Assembly: GCF_008642375.1 (NCBI RefSeq)
Contig: NZ_CP029194.1
Coordinates: 5,573,001-5,637,000, forward strand
From: Streptomyces venezuelae
GTDB taxonomy: Bacteria > Actinomycetota > Actinomycetes > Streptomycetales > Streptomycetaceae
Reading direction: 5' to 3'
Length of the DNA: 64,000 nt
A program made the position numbers and the translations under genes. Positions 1 through 8,153 of this stretch are shown one piece after another; the first letter of the stretch is position 1; the number at the start of each line of letters is the position of its first letter. The notes beneath the pieces are model-generated. The model was not told where the DNA came from and ran no database searches. It worked only from the letters and a program-made list of their open reading frames with translations.

Positions 1-597
1 GTCGATCCACCGCTCCACGAGCAGCGTGTCGTCGCCGAAGGACGCGCGGGCCTCGCGGCGGGCGGCCGCGATCTCCTCCTCCAGGACCGACAGGTCCCGG
101 ACGAGCCGCATGCCCTTGCCGCCGCCGCCGGCGGACGGCTTGAGCAGGACGGGAGCGCCCAGCTCGCGGGCCGCCTCGGCCAGTTCGGGATCGGCGGCGC
201 CGGGGACGACGGGCACGCCCGCCGTCTTCACGGTCTCCTTCGCCCGGATCTTGTCGCCCATCAGGGAGATCGCCTCGGCGGTCGGGCCGATGAAGACCAG
301 ACCGGCGTCGGCGCAGGCCCGCGCGAAGGCGGCGTTCTCCGCGAGGAAGCCGTAGCCCGGGTGCACGGCCTGTGCCCCGGTGCGGGCGGCGGCGTCGAGG
401 AGGGCCGGAACCGACAGGTAGGACTCGGAGGCCGGCGGCGGACCGATCCGTACCGCCGTGTCCGCCTCACGGACGTGCCGGGCGTCGGCGTCCGCATCGC
501 TGTAGACGGCCACCGAGCGCACACCGAGCTCCCGCAGGGTGCGGATGACGCGGACGGCGATCTCGCCCCGGTTGGCCACGAGGACGGTGTCGAACAT
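1..597 (-). CDS. Acyl-CoA carboxylase biotin carboxylase (alpha) subunit, 5' part only
   Basis: First 199 codons of a biotin carboxylase; the rest lies beyond the left edge. It would carboxylate biotin with ATP and bicarbonate for the carboxyltransferase encoded just upstream. The N-terminus MFDTVLVANRGEIAVRVIR is the classical biotin carboxylase start, followed by HPGYGFLAEN and the ATP-grasp glycine loop KPSAGGGGKGMR near residues 165-176. ATG at 597 was chosen because an AGGAG sits 9 nt upstream; an in-frame ATG at 606 would have no spacer to it. Only 23 bp separate it from the carboxyltransferase gene, so the two are probably one transcript. The neighbouring acyl-CoA dehydrogenase and TetR gene suggest methylcrotonyl-CoA (leucine) or a related short acyl-CoA as substrate; this is inference. 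Confidence 0.93.
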   Translation of the reverse strand, partial: MFDTVLVANRGEIAVRVIRTLRELGVRSVAVYSDADADARHVREADTAVRIGPPPASESYLSVPALLDAAARTGAQAVHPGYGFLAENAAFARACADAGLVFIGPTAEAISLMGDKIRAKETVKTAGVPVVPGAADPELAEAARELGAPVLLKPSAGGGGKGMRLVRDLSVLEEEIAAARREARASFGDDTLLVERWID

Positions 598-620
598 GCT
601 GTGCATCTCCTGAGGGCCCT

Positions 621-2228
621 TCACATCCGGAAGACGCCGAACTGGGGGTCACCCAGGGGCGCGTTGGCACAGGCGGTCAGGGCGAGGCCGAGGACCTGCC
701 GGGTCTCCATGGGGTCGATGACCCCGTCGTCCCACAGCCGGGCCGAGGCGTAGTAGGCGCTGCCCTGGGTCTCGTACTGCTCGCGGATCGGAGCCTTGAA
801 GGCCTCCTCGTCCGCCGCGCTCCAGTCGTCGCCGAGCTGGTCCCGCTTGACCGTCGCGAGGACGGACGCGGCCTGCTCGCCGCCCATGACGGAGATCTTG
901 GCGTTGGGCCACATCCACAGGAAGCGGGGGGAGTACGCGCGGCCGCACATCGAGTAGTTGCCCGCGCCGTACGAACCGCCGACGACGACCGTCAGCTTCG
1001 GGACCCGGGTGGTGGCCACGGCCGTCACCATCTTGGCGCCGTGCTTGGCGATGCCGCCGTGCTCGTACGCCTTGCCGACCATGAAGCCGGTGATGTTCTG
1101 GAGGAAGACGAGCGGGATCCCGCGCTGGTCGCACAGCTCGATGAAGTGCGCGCCCTTCTGGGCGGACTCGGCGAACAGGATGCCGTTGTTGGCGACGATC
1201 CCCACCGGGTGGCCGTGGATCCGGGCGAAGCCGGTGATCAGGGTCTGCCCGTACTCGGACTTGAACTCCTGGAAGCGGGAGCCGTCCACGACGCGGGCGA
1301 TCACCTCGCGCACGTCGTACGGGGTACGGGAGTCCACCGGCACCGCGCCGTAGAGACCGGCCGGGTCGACCTTCGGCTCCTCGGCCGGCTCGACCGACCA
1401 GGGCAGCGGGCCGCGCTCGGGGAGCGTGGCGACGATGTTCCGGACGATGCGCAGGGCGTGGGCGTCGTCCTCGGCGAGGTGGTCGGTGACGCCGGAGATC
1501 CGGGAGTGGACCTCGCCGCCGCCCAGCTCCTCCGCCGTGACGACCTCGCCGGTCGCCGCCTTCACGAGCGGCGGACCGCCCAGGAAGATCGTGCCCTGGT
1601 TCCGTACGATCACGGCCTCGTCGCTCATCGCCGGGACGTACGCGCCGCCCGCCGTGCACGAGCCGAGGACCGCCGCGATCTGCGGGATGCCCGCGCCGGA
1701 CATCCGGGCCTGGTTGTAGAAGATCCGGCCGAAGTGCTCCCGGTCCGGGAAGACCTCGTCCTGCATCGGCAGGAAGGCGCCGCCCGAGTCGACCAGGTAG
1801 AGGCAGGGGAGACGATTCTCCAGCGCCACCTCCTGGGCGCGCAGGTGCTTCTTCACCGTCATCGGGTAGTACGTGCCGCCCTTGACGGTCGCGTCGTTGG
1901 CGACGATCACGCACTCGCGGCCCGAGACCCGGCCGATGCCGGCGATGACCCCGGCGGCGGGCGCCTGGTCGCCGTACATCCCGTTCGCCGCCAGCGGGGC
2001 CAGCTCCAGGAAGGGCGAGCCCGGGTCCAGGAGGGTGTCCACCCGGTCCCTCGGCAGCAGCTTCCCGCGCGCCGTGTGCCGGGCGCGGGACTTCTCACCG
2101 CCTCCCAGAGCGGCGGCGGCGAGCTTGGCGCGCAGGGTCGCGGCCAGCTCGTGGTGCGCCGACTCGTTGGCCTGCCAGGCCGCGGACGCGGGATCCGCCG
2201 CGCTCGTCAGCACAGGTGCCTGCTGCAT
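621..2228 (-). CDS. accD1: Acyl-CoA carboxylase carboxyltransferase (beta) subunit, methylcrotonyl-CoA carboxylase type
   Basis: 535 residues, full length for the biotin-dependent carboxyltransferase beta family, which moves CO2 from carboxybiotin to an acyl-CoA. Family landmarks are the RHTARGKLLPRDR segment, the oxyanion-forming VDSGGAFLP and GSCTAGGAYVP stretches, and the second-half GSYGAGNYSMCGRAY. The layout (single long chain, separate biotin carboxylase downstream) fits methylcrotonyl-CoA/geranyl-CoA carboxylase beta more than the propionyl-CoA AccB type, but substrate is not proven by sequence. The start has AAGGGAG 8 nt upstream of ATG. It is transcribed divergently from the TetR gene, with two matching inverted repeats in the 87-bp spacer, so it is probably the main target of that repressor. 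Confidence 0.93.
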   Translation of the reverse strand: MQQAPVLTSAADPASAAWQANESAHHELAATLRAKLAAAALGGGEKSRARHTARGKLLPRDRVDTLLDPGSPFLELAPLAANGMYGDQAPAAGVIAGIGRVSGRECVIVANDATVKGGTYYPMTVKKHLRAQEVALENRLPCLYLVDSGGAFLPMQDEVFPDREHFGRIFYNQARMSGAGIPQIAAVLGSCTAGGAYVPAMSDEAVIVRNQGTIFLGGPPLVKAATGEVVTAEELGGGEVHSRISGVTDHLAEDDAHALRIVRNIVATLPERGPLPWSVEPAEEPKVDPAGLYGAVPVDSRTPYDVREVIARVVDGSRFQEFKSEYGQTLITGFARIHGHPVGIVANNGILFAESAQKGAHFIELCDQRGIPLVFLQNITGFMVGKAYEHGGIAKHGAKMVTAVATTRVPKLTVVVGGSYGAGNYSMCGRAYSPRFLWMWPNAKISVMGGEQAASVLATVKRDQLGDDWSAADEEAFKAPIREQYETQGSAYYASARLWDDGVIDPMETRQVLGLALTACANAPLGDPQFGVFRM

Positions 2229-2248
2229 CCCTCGAGCTCCCTTGCTCG

Positions 2249-2264
2249 GTTAATGAGCGTTAAC
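2249..2264. promoter_or_regulatory. Inverted-repeat operator, copy 1 (TetR/accD1 spacer)
   Basis: GTTAATGAGCGTTAAC is a 16-bp inverted repeat whose half-site GTTAACG recurs in the second copy 29 bp away. It lies between the divergent carboxyltransferase and TetR genes and is probably bound by that TetR protein. Confidence 0.65.
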
Positions 2265-2277
2265 GTATGAGGCTCAG

Positions 2278-2293
2278 GTTAACGACCGCTAAC
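2278..2293. promoter_or_regulatory. Inverted-repeat operator, copy 2, overlapping the tetR -35 region
   Basis: GTTAACGACCGCTAAC, an almost perfect 16-bp inverted repeat. It contains TTAACG, which is 18 bp upstream of the -10-like TAGAAT of the TetR gene, so protein bound here would block that promoter (autorepression). Confidence 0.65.
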
Positions 2294-2302
2294 GGGGTTG
2301 TC

Positions 2303-2308
2303 TAGAAT
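2303..2308 (+). promoter_or_regulatory. -10 box of a leaderless tetR transcript
   Basis: TAGAAT ends 7 nt before the ATG at 2316, and no ribosome binding site precedes that ATG. This spacing predicts transcription starting at or near the A of the start codon, giving a leaderless mRNA, a common arrangement in Streptomyces. Confidence 0.5.
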
Positions 2309-2315
2309 CGATCGC

Positions 2316-2933
2316 ATGACCACGAGCCCGACCCCCACCACCACGACGCCGGCTGCCGGTGGCAGGACCGCGGCCCCGACGCGGCGCGAGCAGATCCTCA
2401 GGGAGGCCGCCCGCCTGTTCGCCGAGCGCGGCTTCCACGGGGTGGGCGTGGACGAGATAGGGGCGGCCGTCGGCATCAGCGGCCCCGGGCTCTACCGCCA
2501 CTTCCCCGGCAAGGACGCGATGCTCGCCGAGCTCCTCGTCGGGATCAGCGAGCGGCTCCTCACCGGTGGCCGCATCCGGGTCGGCGAGACCTCCGGCGAC
2601 CCCGAGGCGGTGCTCGCCTCGCTGGTCGACGGCCACATCGACTTCGCCCTCGACGACCGGCCGCTGATCACGCTGCACGACCGGGAGCTCGACCGCCTCA
2701 AGGACGAGGACCGCAAGCGGGTACGGCAGCTCCAGCGGCAGTACGTGGAGCTGTGGGTGGCGGTCGTACGGGAGCTGTACCCGAACTCCTCCGAGAGCGA
2801 GGCGCGGACGGCGGTGCACGCGGTCTTCGGCCTCCTGAACTCGACCCCGCACCTGGCGGCGCTCGGCCGCCAGTCGATGGAGGAGCTGCTGCGACGACTG
2901 GCTCATGGGGCGTTCGGGGCGCTCCGCGACTGA
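2316..2933 (+). CDS. TetR-family transcriptional regulator of the acyl-CoA carboxylase genes
   Basis: 205 residues. A Thr/Pro-rich N-terminal tail of about 25 residues leads into a TetR helix-turn-helix: REQILREAARLFAERGF, then VDEIGAAVGISGPGLYRHF. The C-terminal helical half is the ligand-binding and dimerisation domain, expected to sense an acyl-CoA. ATG at 2316 is preferred over the TTG at 2298 because a -10-like hexamer ends 7 nt before it, consistent with a leaderless message. It is divergent from the carboxyltransferase operon, with twin inverted repeats between them. Repression of both directions, relieved by a branched-chain acyl-CoA, is the expected mode; the ligand is inferred from context. 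Confidence 0.9.
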   Translation: MTTSPTPTTTTPAAGGRTAAPTRREQILREAARLFAERGFHGVGVDEIGAAVGISGPGLYRHFPGKDAMLAELLVGISERLLTGGRIRVGETSGDPEAVLASLVDGHIDFALDDRPLITLHDRELDRLKDEDRKRVRQLQRQYVELWVAVVRELYPNSSESEARTAVHAVFGLLNSTPHLAALGRQSMEELLRRLAHGAFGALRD

Positions 2934-3055
2934 CGCGCTGCCCTGCGGGCCGGCCGTGCCTGCCCTCGGCCCCCCGTGCGGGCTCCCGTTCCGCCCAGCG
3001 GGACGAATGCCCACAACGGGGTGGGACCGCCGGGCCACCCGGCAGAATGAACCCC

Positions 3056-3832
3056 ATGCCGATACTCAGCCGCCCCGCCCTTGTCGAGCACCTCGTCCGT
3101 ACCCGGATCGCCGGAGACGTCGCCACGCCGCGCGACAACAACCTCTCCCACTACAGAAAGCTCGCCAACGGCGACCGGCACTACTGGCTCGGTCTGGAGC
3201 TCGGCGACCGCTGGAGCGACGAGCAGGACGTTCTCGCCGTGATGGCCGAGCGGTGCGGCGTCATCGACGACCCGGCCCACCGGGTCGGCCAGGACACCAT
3301 CGACCCCGAGCTGACCGTCGACGGCCTCGACCGGATGGCCGCCCGGCTCCGCAAGGCCGCCGCCGGCAAGGAACGGGTCCTCTTCGCGACCGGCCACCCC
3401 GGCTCGCTCATCGACGTCCACAGCCGCGTCGCCGCGGCGCTGCGCGCCCAGGGCTGCGACATCGTCCGCATCCCCGGCGGGCTGATCGCCGACGAGGGGT
3501 ACGTCGTGCAGTTCGCCGACGTCGCCGTCTTCGAGCGGGGCGCCACCCTCTGGCACACCCACTCCCCGGAGCCGATGAACGCCATCCTGGACGCCCTCGG
3601 CGAGGACGGCCGCCCCGATCTGGTGATCGCGGACCACGGCTGGGCCGGCCGCGCGGGCCAGCGCGGGGTCGACTCCGTCGGTTACGCGGACTGCAACGAC
3701 CCCGCCCTCTTCATCGGTGAGGCCGAGGGCACGATGCAGGTCACGATCCCGCTCGACGACCATGTGATCGACCCCCGCTACTACGAGCCGATGACGGCGT
3801 ACACGCTGGAAGCGGCCGGTCTGTCGGCCTAG
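3056..3832 (+). CDS. Putative phosphatase, conserved actinobacterial protein
   Basis: 258 residues, soluble, no signal peptide or membrane segment. I recognise it as a conserved Streptomyces protein commonly labelled a phosphatase, without a catalytic motif I can identify confidently. Visible features are ATGHPGSLIDVHSRVAAAL near residues 120-138, RIPGGLIADEGY, HTHSPEPMNAIL and IADHGWAGRAG; the His- and Asp-rich stretches would suit metal or phosphate binding. The start could also be ATG at 3047 (three codons earlier). I prefer 3056 because CAGAAT ends 7 nt upstream, the same spacing as the leaderless tetR gene nearby. It converges on the alpha/beta hydrolase, the stop codons overlapping by 4 bp. 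Confidence 0.7.
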   Translation: MPILSRPALVEHLVRTRIAGDVATPRDNNLSHYRKLANGDRHYWLGLELGDRWSDEQDVLAVMAERCGVIDDPAHRVGQDTIDPELTVDGLDRMAARLRKAAAGKERVLFATGHPGSLIDVHSRVAAALRAQGCDIVRIPGGLIADEGYVVQFADVAVFERGATLWHTHSPEPMNAILDALGEDGRPDLVIADHGWAGRAGQRGVDSVGYADCNDPALFIGEAEGTMQVTIPLDDHVIDPRYYEPMTAYTLEAAGLSA

Positions 3833-4647
3833 AGCCCGTCCTGCAGGAAGCGGGTGACGGTGGCCGCGTACTCCTGCGGATGCGTGACGTGGGGGATGTG
3901 CCCGGCGCCCTCGAAGGTGTGCCGCCGCGCCTGCGGCAGCGTCGCCGCCAGCCGCTCGAGCACGGTCGAGAACCACGCCGGGCTCGTGGTGCCACCGCAC
4001 AGCATGACCGGTGCGGTGCAGGCGGAGAGCGCGTCCAGGTCGAGCTCGGCCCAGCCGGGGTCGCTCTGTTCGTCGAGCCAGGTCTGGGCGTGGGTCACGA
4101 ACGACGCGCGGATCTGTTCGGGGAGCTGGTCCCACATGCCGGGCCCCAGGGCGATCTCCTCCACGAACAGCCGCGCCCCCGGCTCGTTCTCCCCCTTGCG
4201 GAGGTGGTCGAGGACGGCGTCGGTCGACGTCATCATCGGCTGCAGCGCGGCCAGCGCGTCGTGGTCGTCGGCCACCACCCCGACCAGGGGCGGCTCGTGG
4301 ACCACGACACCGCGGAACAGTTCGGGGCGGCGCGCGGCAAGGCCCAGCGTGATGGCGGCGCCGAAGGAGTTGGCGGCGACGCACGCGGAGCCGCCACCCA
4401 GCTGTTCGATCAGCGCGGCGAGGTCGTCCTCGTCCTGCCGCCGGGTGCCCTGGCCCGGCGCGTCCGTGCTCTGCCCATGGCCGCGGCGGTCGTAGCGGAT
4501 CGCCTGGAAGGACGCCTTGATGTCGGCGTCGACGGCGGGCTGCCAGCTCCTGTGGTCGTTCCACGAGCCGTGGACGAGGATCAGGGGTTCACCAGCACCC
4601 GTGACCTCGTAGAACAGGTCGACCCCGTTGGCACTCAGCTGCGGCAT
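3829..4647 (-). CDS. Alpha/beta-fold hydrolase
   Basis: 272 residues, a cytoplasmic alpha/beta hydrolase. Landmarks: oxyanion-hole motif LVHGSWNDH near residue 24, YDRRGHGQS at about 52, nucleophile elbow ANSFGA with Ser near 94, and the C-terminal catalytic His in GAGHIPHVTHP. The elbow lacks the usual first glycine of G-x-S-x-G (Ala-Asn-Ser-Phe-Gly), which occurs in some esterases and haloperoxidase-like members, so a hydrolase is still likely but its substrate is unknown. The gene is convergent with the putative phosphatase, overlapping by 4 bp. Confidence 0.82.
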   Translation of the reverse strand: MPQLSANGVDLFYEVTGAGEPLILVHGSWNDHRSWQPAVDADIKASFQAIRYDRRGHGQSTDAPGQGTRRQDEDDLAALIEQLGGGSACVAANSFGAAITLGLAARRPELFRGVVVHEPPLVGVVADDHDALAALQPMMTSTDAVLDHLRKGENEPGARLFVEEIALGPGMWDQLPEQIRASFVTHAQTWLDEQSDPGWAELDLDALSACTAPVMLCGGTTSPAWFSTVLERLAATLPQARRHTFEGAGHIPHVTHPQEYAATVTRFLQDGL

Positions 4648-4710
4648 GCGGCGTTCCTACCAGGGCCGCGCGGCGCCGTGGCCGCCACCGCGCCGCGCCG
4701 CTTCACCGCT

Positions 4711-5583
4711 TCACCCGCGCGGGACGCGAACGACACCCTCCTGGATGACGGAGATCGCGAGCCGCCCGTCCTGCGTGTAGATCCGCGCCTGGCCGAGGCC
4801 GCGCCCGCCGGACGCGGTCGGCGACTCCTGGTCGTACAGGAGCCATTCGTCGGCCCGGAAGGGCCGGTGGAACCACATGGCGTGGTCGAGGGAGGCCCCG
4901 ACCACGTCGCCGACGGCCCAGCCACCGCGCCCGTGCGCGAGCAGGACGGAGTCGAGCAGGGTCATGTCGGAGACGTACGTGGCGAGGACGACGTGCAGCA
5001 GGGGGTCGTCGGCCAGCTTGCCGTTGGTGCGGAACCAGACCTGGGAGCGGGGCTCGCGCGGGGTGCCGACCGTCCCCCACGGGGGCGTCTCGGCGTAGCG
5101 CAGGTCGACCGCCGCGCGGGCTTCGATCAGCCGGTCCGCGACCTCGCGGGGGAGGTGGCGGGGGAGCATCTCGGCCGGCGTGGGCAGCGACTCCGGGTCC
5201 GGGGCGGGCGCCATGTCGACCTGGTGGTCGAGCCCCTCCTCGTACGTCTGGAAGGACGCCGAGAGGTGGAAGATCGGCTGCCCGTGCTGGACGGCGACGA
5301 CCCGCCGGGTGGTGAAGGAACGGCCGTCGCGGATGCGGTCGACCGTGTAGACGATCGGCGCGCCCGGGTCGCCCGCGCGCAGGAAGTACGCGTGGAGCGA
5401 GTGGGCGAGCCGGTCGGCCGGGACGGTCCGCCCCGCCGCCACCAGCGCCTGGGCGGCCACCTGGCCGCCGAAGACGCGGGGGACGATCGAGGGGCGGGAC
5501 TCGCCCCGGAAGATGTCCTGCTCGATCCGCTCCAGGTCGAGCAGATCGAGCAGGTCATCCAGTGCGTCGTGCGACTGCGGCAC
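4711..5583 (-). CDS. tesB: Acyl-CoA thioesterase II (TesB family)
   Basis: 290 residues, the normal size for the double hot-dog TesB thioesterase, which hydrolyses acyl-CoA to free acid and CoA. The first hot-dog contains RVFGGQVAAQAL and HSLHAYFLRAGDP; the second contains SLDHAMWFHRPF and ARIYTQDGRLAISVIQEGVVR, typical TesB elements. The start codon is GTG at 5583, immediately after the TAA stop of the upstream acyl-CoA dehydrogenase, so the two are translationally linked and form one operon. A role in releasing CoA when branched-chain or fatty acyl-CoA accumulates is likely. Confidence 0.93.
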   Translation of the reverse strand: MPQSHDALDDLLDLLDLERIEQDIFRGESRPSIVPRVFGGQVAAQALVAAGRTVPADRLAHSLHAYFLRAGDPGAPIVYTVDRIRDGRSFTTRRVVAVQHGQPIFHLSASFQTYEEGLDHQVDMAPAPDPESLPTPAEMLPRHLPREVADRLIEARAAVDLRYAETPPWGTVGTPREPRSQVWFRTNGKLADDPLLHVVLATYVSDMTLLDSVLLAHGRGGWAVGDVVGASLDHAMWFHRPFRADEWLLYDQESPTASGGRGLGQARIYTQDGRLAISVIQEGVVRVPRG

Positions 5584-6741
5584 TTACAGGCCCATCGACT
5601 TCGCGATGATCGACTTCATGATCTCGCTGGTGCCGCCGTAGATGCGGTTGACGCGGTTGTCGGCGTACAGACGGGCGATCGGGTACTCGTTCATGTAGCC
5701 GTAGCCGCCGTGCAGCTGGAGGCAGCGGTCGATGACGCGGTGCGCGACCTCGGTGCAGAAGAGCTTGGCGCTCGCGGCCTCGGCCGGGGTCAGCTCGCCG
5801 GCGTCCAGGGCCTCCAGGGCGCGGTCGGCGACGGCCTCGGCCGCGTCCACCTCGGCCTGGCAGGCGGCCAGCTCGAACTTGGTGTTCTGGAAGTGCGCGA
5901 CCGGCTTGCCGAAGACCGTGCGGTCCGTGACGTACTGCTGGGCGAAACGGACGGCGGCCTTGGCCTGGGCGTACGCGCCGAAGGCGATGCCCCAGCGCTC
6001 GGAGGCCAGGTTGTGGCCGAGGTAGTAGAAGCCCTTGTTCTCCTCGCCGAGCAGGTCCTCGATCGGCACCTTCACGTCGACGAACGCCAGCTCGGCGGTG
6101 TCGGAGGTGCGCAGGCCGAGCTTGTCCAGCTTGCGGCCGATGGAGTAGCCCTCGGACTTGGTGTCCACGGCGAAGAGGGAGATGCCGTGGCGGCGGTCCT
6201 CGGCCGTCGGGGCGGACGTGCGGGCGCAGACGATCACGCGGTCGGCGTGGACGCCACCGGTGATGAAGGTCTTGGCGCCGTTGAGGACGTAGTGCGTGCC
6301 GTCCTCGGAGAGCTTGGCGGTGGTCTTCATGCCCGCGACGTCGGAGCCGGTGCCCGGCTCGGTCATCGCCAGCGCCCACATCTCCTCGCCGGTGACGAAC
6401 TTCGGCAGGTAGCGCTTCTTCTGCTCGTCGGTGGAGAGCATCTTGATGTAGGGGAGGGCGAGCAGCACGTGCACGCCGGAGCCGCCGAACTGGACGCCCG
6501 CGCGCGAGGTCTCCTCGTACAGGACGGCCTCGAACTTGTGGGTGTCCAGGCCCGCGCCGCCGAACTCCTCGGGCACGTTGATGCCGAAGATGCCCAGCTC
6601 ACCGAGCTTGTCGTAGAACTCGCGGGGCGCCTGGCCCGCCGCGAACCACTCGTCGTAGACGGGGACGACCTCGGCCTCGATGAAGGCGCGGATGGTCTCC
6701 CGGAACGCCTCGTGGTCCTCGTTGAATACGGTACGGCGCAC
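5584..6741 (-). CDS. Acyl-CoA dehydrogenase
   Basis: 385 residues, flavin-dependent dehydrogenase introducing the alpha-beta double bond in an acyl-CoA. It carries both family signatures: ALAMTEPGTGSDVAGMKT (about residues 122-139) and QLHGGYGYMNEYPIARLY toward the end. The position that holds the catalytic glutamate in medium-chain enzymes (IYEGT) is IYGGTSEI here. This is the arrangement of the long-chain/isovaleryl-CoA group, where the base comes from another helix. That fits branched-chain substrates alongside the carboxylase genes. It is the first gene of a two-gene operon with tesB. An inverted-repeat element (6782-6795) lies upstream. Confidence 0.94.
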   Translation of the reverse strand: MRRTVFNEDHEAFRETIRAFIEAEVVPVYDEWFAAGQAPREFYDKLGELGIFGINVPEEFGGAGLDTHKFEAVLYEETSRAGVQFGGSGVHVLLALPYIKMLSTDEQKKRYLPKFVTGEEMWALAMTEPGTGSDVAGMKTTAKLSEDGTHYVLNGAKTFITGGVHADRVIVCARTSAPTAEDRRHGISLFAVDTKSEGYSIGRKLDKLGLRTSDTAELAFVDVKVPIEDLLGEENKGFYYLGHNLASERWGIAFGAYAQAKAAVRFAQQYVTDRTVFGKPVAHFQNTKFELAACQAEVDAAEAVADRALEALDAGELTPAEAASAKLFCTEVAHRVIDRCLQLHGGYGYMNEYPIARLYADNRVNRIYGGTSEIMKSIIAKSMGL

Positions 6742-6781
6742 GGTGCGACTCCTCCGGTGTGCGGGGCGGGCCCAGTTTGTC

Positions 6782-6795
6782 TAAGCGCTTGCTCA
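6782..6795. promoter_or_regulatory. Inverted-repeat operator upstream of acyl-CoA dehydrogenase
   Basis: TAAGCGCTTGCTCA pairs TAAGC with GCTCA around a 4-bp centre and resembles operators of TetR-type fatty-acid and acyl-CoA regulators. It lies 41 bp upstream of the dehydrogenase start; on the same strand TTGACT sits just upstream. It differs from the GTTAACG operators near accD1, so a different regulator may act here. Confidence 0.45.
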
Positions 6796-6823
6796 GGGTT
6801 CTGGATACGAAGTTACCGACCAG

Positions 6824-7990
6824 TCAACCCCTCTGTCCAGAGCTCGTGCTTGTGATCCAGCGCCTACCGACGGCGTCGTACTCGTGGACCGGCCTCCCCG
6901 TGGCCCCGCTCGTACGGAACGGCTTCCCCTCGTCGTCCGCGATCCGGACCGTGCCCGAGCGGCCCTCGGAGCTCCACACCAGCTCCAGGTACCAGCGGCA
7001 GTCGCAGCCCGCCGCACCCGCGATGACGAGCAGTTCCTCGGGCTCCGACGCGGTCACCGTGTACGGGAAGGAGACGGCGGGGATCGTCCGGCCCTCGGCA
7101 CCGGAGGCGTCGTAGCCGTCCAGCGCCCGCGCCACCGGCCGCGGCCGGTCCAGGTCCACCTCGAAACGGCGCGGCGTCACCGCCCCGCCGCACCCGTCGT
7201 CCATCCGGTACGCCGCCCACGGGAGCGGCGCGCCCCGCTCCACCACCCGCACGTGCAGCGCCTGGAGCACCACCGCCGCCGCGCCCTTCCCCTGCACCGA
7301 CACCCGCACCAGCGTCTCCCCGCCGTCCACGGCCCCCTGCGCCGCCGACCAGCTCCGCGCGTCGGCCGCCTCCGGCGGGGGAGGGGGCGTCCGCTCCACG
7401 AGGTAGGTGTGCCCGCACCCGTTCTTCCAGATGTCCGCGGCGACCGTCCACGTCAGCGGCGCCGGTGGTTCGGCGGCCCGCTCCCGGGGCTTCCCGGGCA
7501 TGAGTACGGCTCCGAGCGTCATCGTCCCCACGACCGCCAGCGCCCCGCAGACCACGCCCACCCACCTCCACCGGCGCCTCCGCCGCTCGGACGGGAGGCC
7601 CGGCACGCGCCCGTGCACGGGTTCCGGCACGGGATCGGGCGCAGGCTCCGGGGCCGGCCCGGGCGCCGCCTCCGGGGCCGGCTTCGGCGCCGGCCCGGGC
7701 CCGGGCGCCGGCGCCGCGCCGGGTTCCGGTGCCGGAGGGCGGCGGGCGCCGTCCGCGCGGGTCCAGGCCGCCTCCAGGGCCCGCCGCTCCTCCTCGTCCG
7801 CCCCGCACAGCACGGCGAGGCGGTCGACCACGGTGAACTCCTCCGGGACGGTCGCGCCGGAGCAGTAGCGGTGGAGGGTGGACGCGCTGACGCTCAGGCG
7901 CCGGCCCAGCGCCTCGTAACTCCTGCCGTCCCGCGCCTTCAGCGCGCGCACGAGCCGCGCGAACTCCTCGACGGCGGCGTCCTTCGGCAT
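6824..7990 (-). CDS. Helix-turn-helix protein with Pro-rich linker and membrane anchor
   Basis: 388 residues. Residues about 8-65 form an XRE-like helix-turn-helix (SYEALGRRLSVSASTLHRYC followed by a conserved capping region). Then comes a long Pro/Ala/Glu-rich linker, an arginine cluster (SERRRRRWRW) acting as stop-transfer signal, a single membrane span VGVVCGALAVVGTMTLGAVL, and a C-terminal domain of about 200 residues that would be outside the cell, with several cysteines. The arrangement (cytoplasmic DNA-binding domain, external sensor) recalls RodZ-like or one-component sensors in Streptomyces. I do not recognise the external domain. ATG at 7990 has GAGGGGGATGGA before it. The adjacent divergent gene encodes a secreted protein, a possible target or ligand. 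Confidence 0.75.
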   Translation of the reverse strand: MPKDAAVEEFARLVRALKARDGRSYEALGRRLSVSASTLHRYCSGATVPEEFTVVDRLAVLCGADEEERRALEAAWTRADGARRPPAPEPGAAPAPGPGPAPKPAPEAAPGPAPEPAPDPVPEPVHGRVPGLPSERRRRRWRWVGVVCGALAVVGTMTLGAVLMPGKPRERAAEPPAPLTWTVAADIWKNGCGHTYLVERTPPPPPEAADARSWSAAQGAVDGGETLVRVSVQGKGAAAVVLQALHVRVVERGAPLPWAAYRMDDGCGGAVTPRRFEVDLDRPRPVARALDGYDASGAEGRTIPAVSFPYTVTASEPEELLVIAGAAGCDCRWYLELVWSSEGRSGTVRIADDEGKPFRTSGATGRPVHEYDAVGRRWITSTSSGQRG

Positions 7991-8153
7991 TCCATCCCCC
8001 TCGACCCTGCGTCCCACCCTTCACGTCCTTGCACGTCAGCGGGGGTGGAATGGTTCCGGGACGGATGGTGGGCGCGTCACCGTTGCAGGCGGCGGCCGCC
8101 GGCCCGACGCTGGTCGAGCACTGACCGAACGACCCGACGGGGGATCCGCCACC

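Noticed and set aside
3880..6855. Long plus-strand open frame of 991 codons
   Set aside because: Antisense to the hydrolase, tesB and acyl-CoA dehydrogenase; no recognisable domain.
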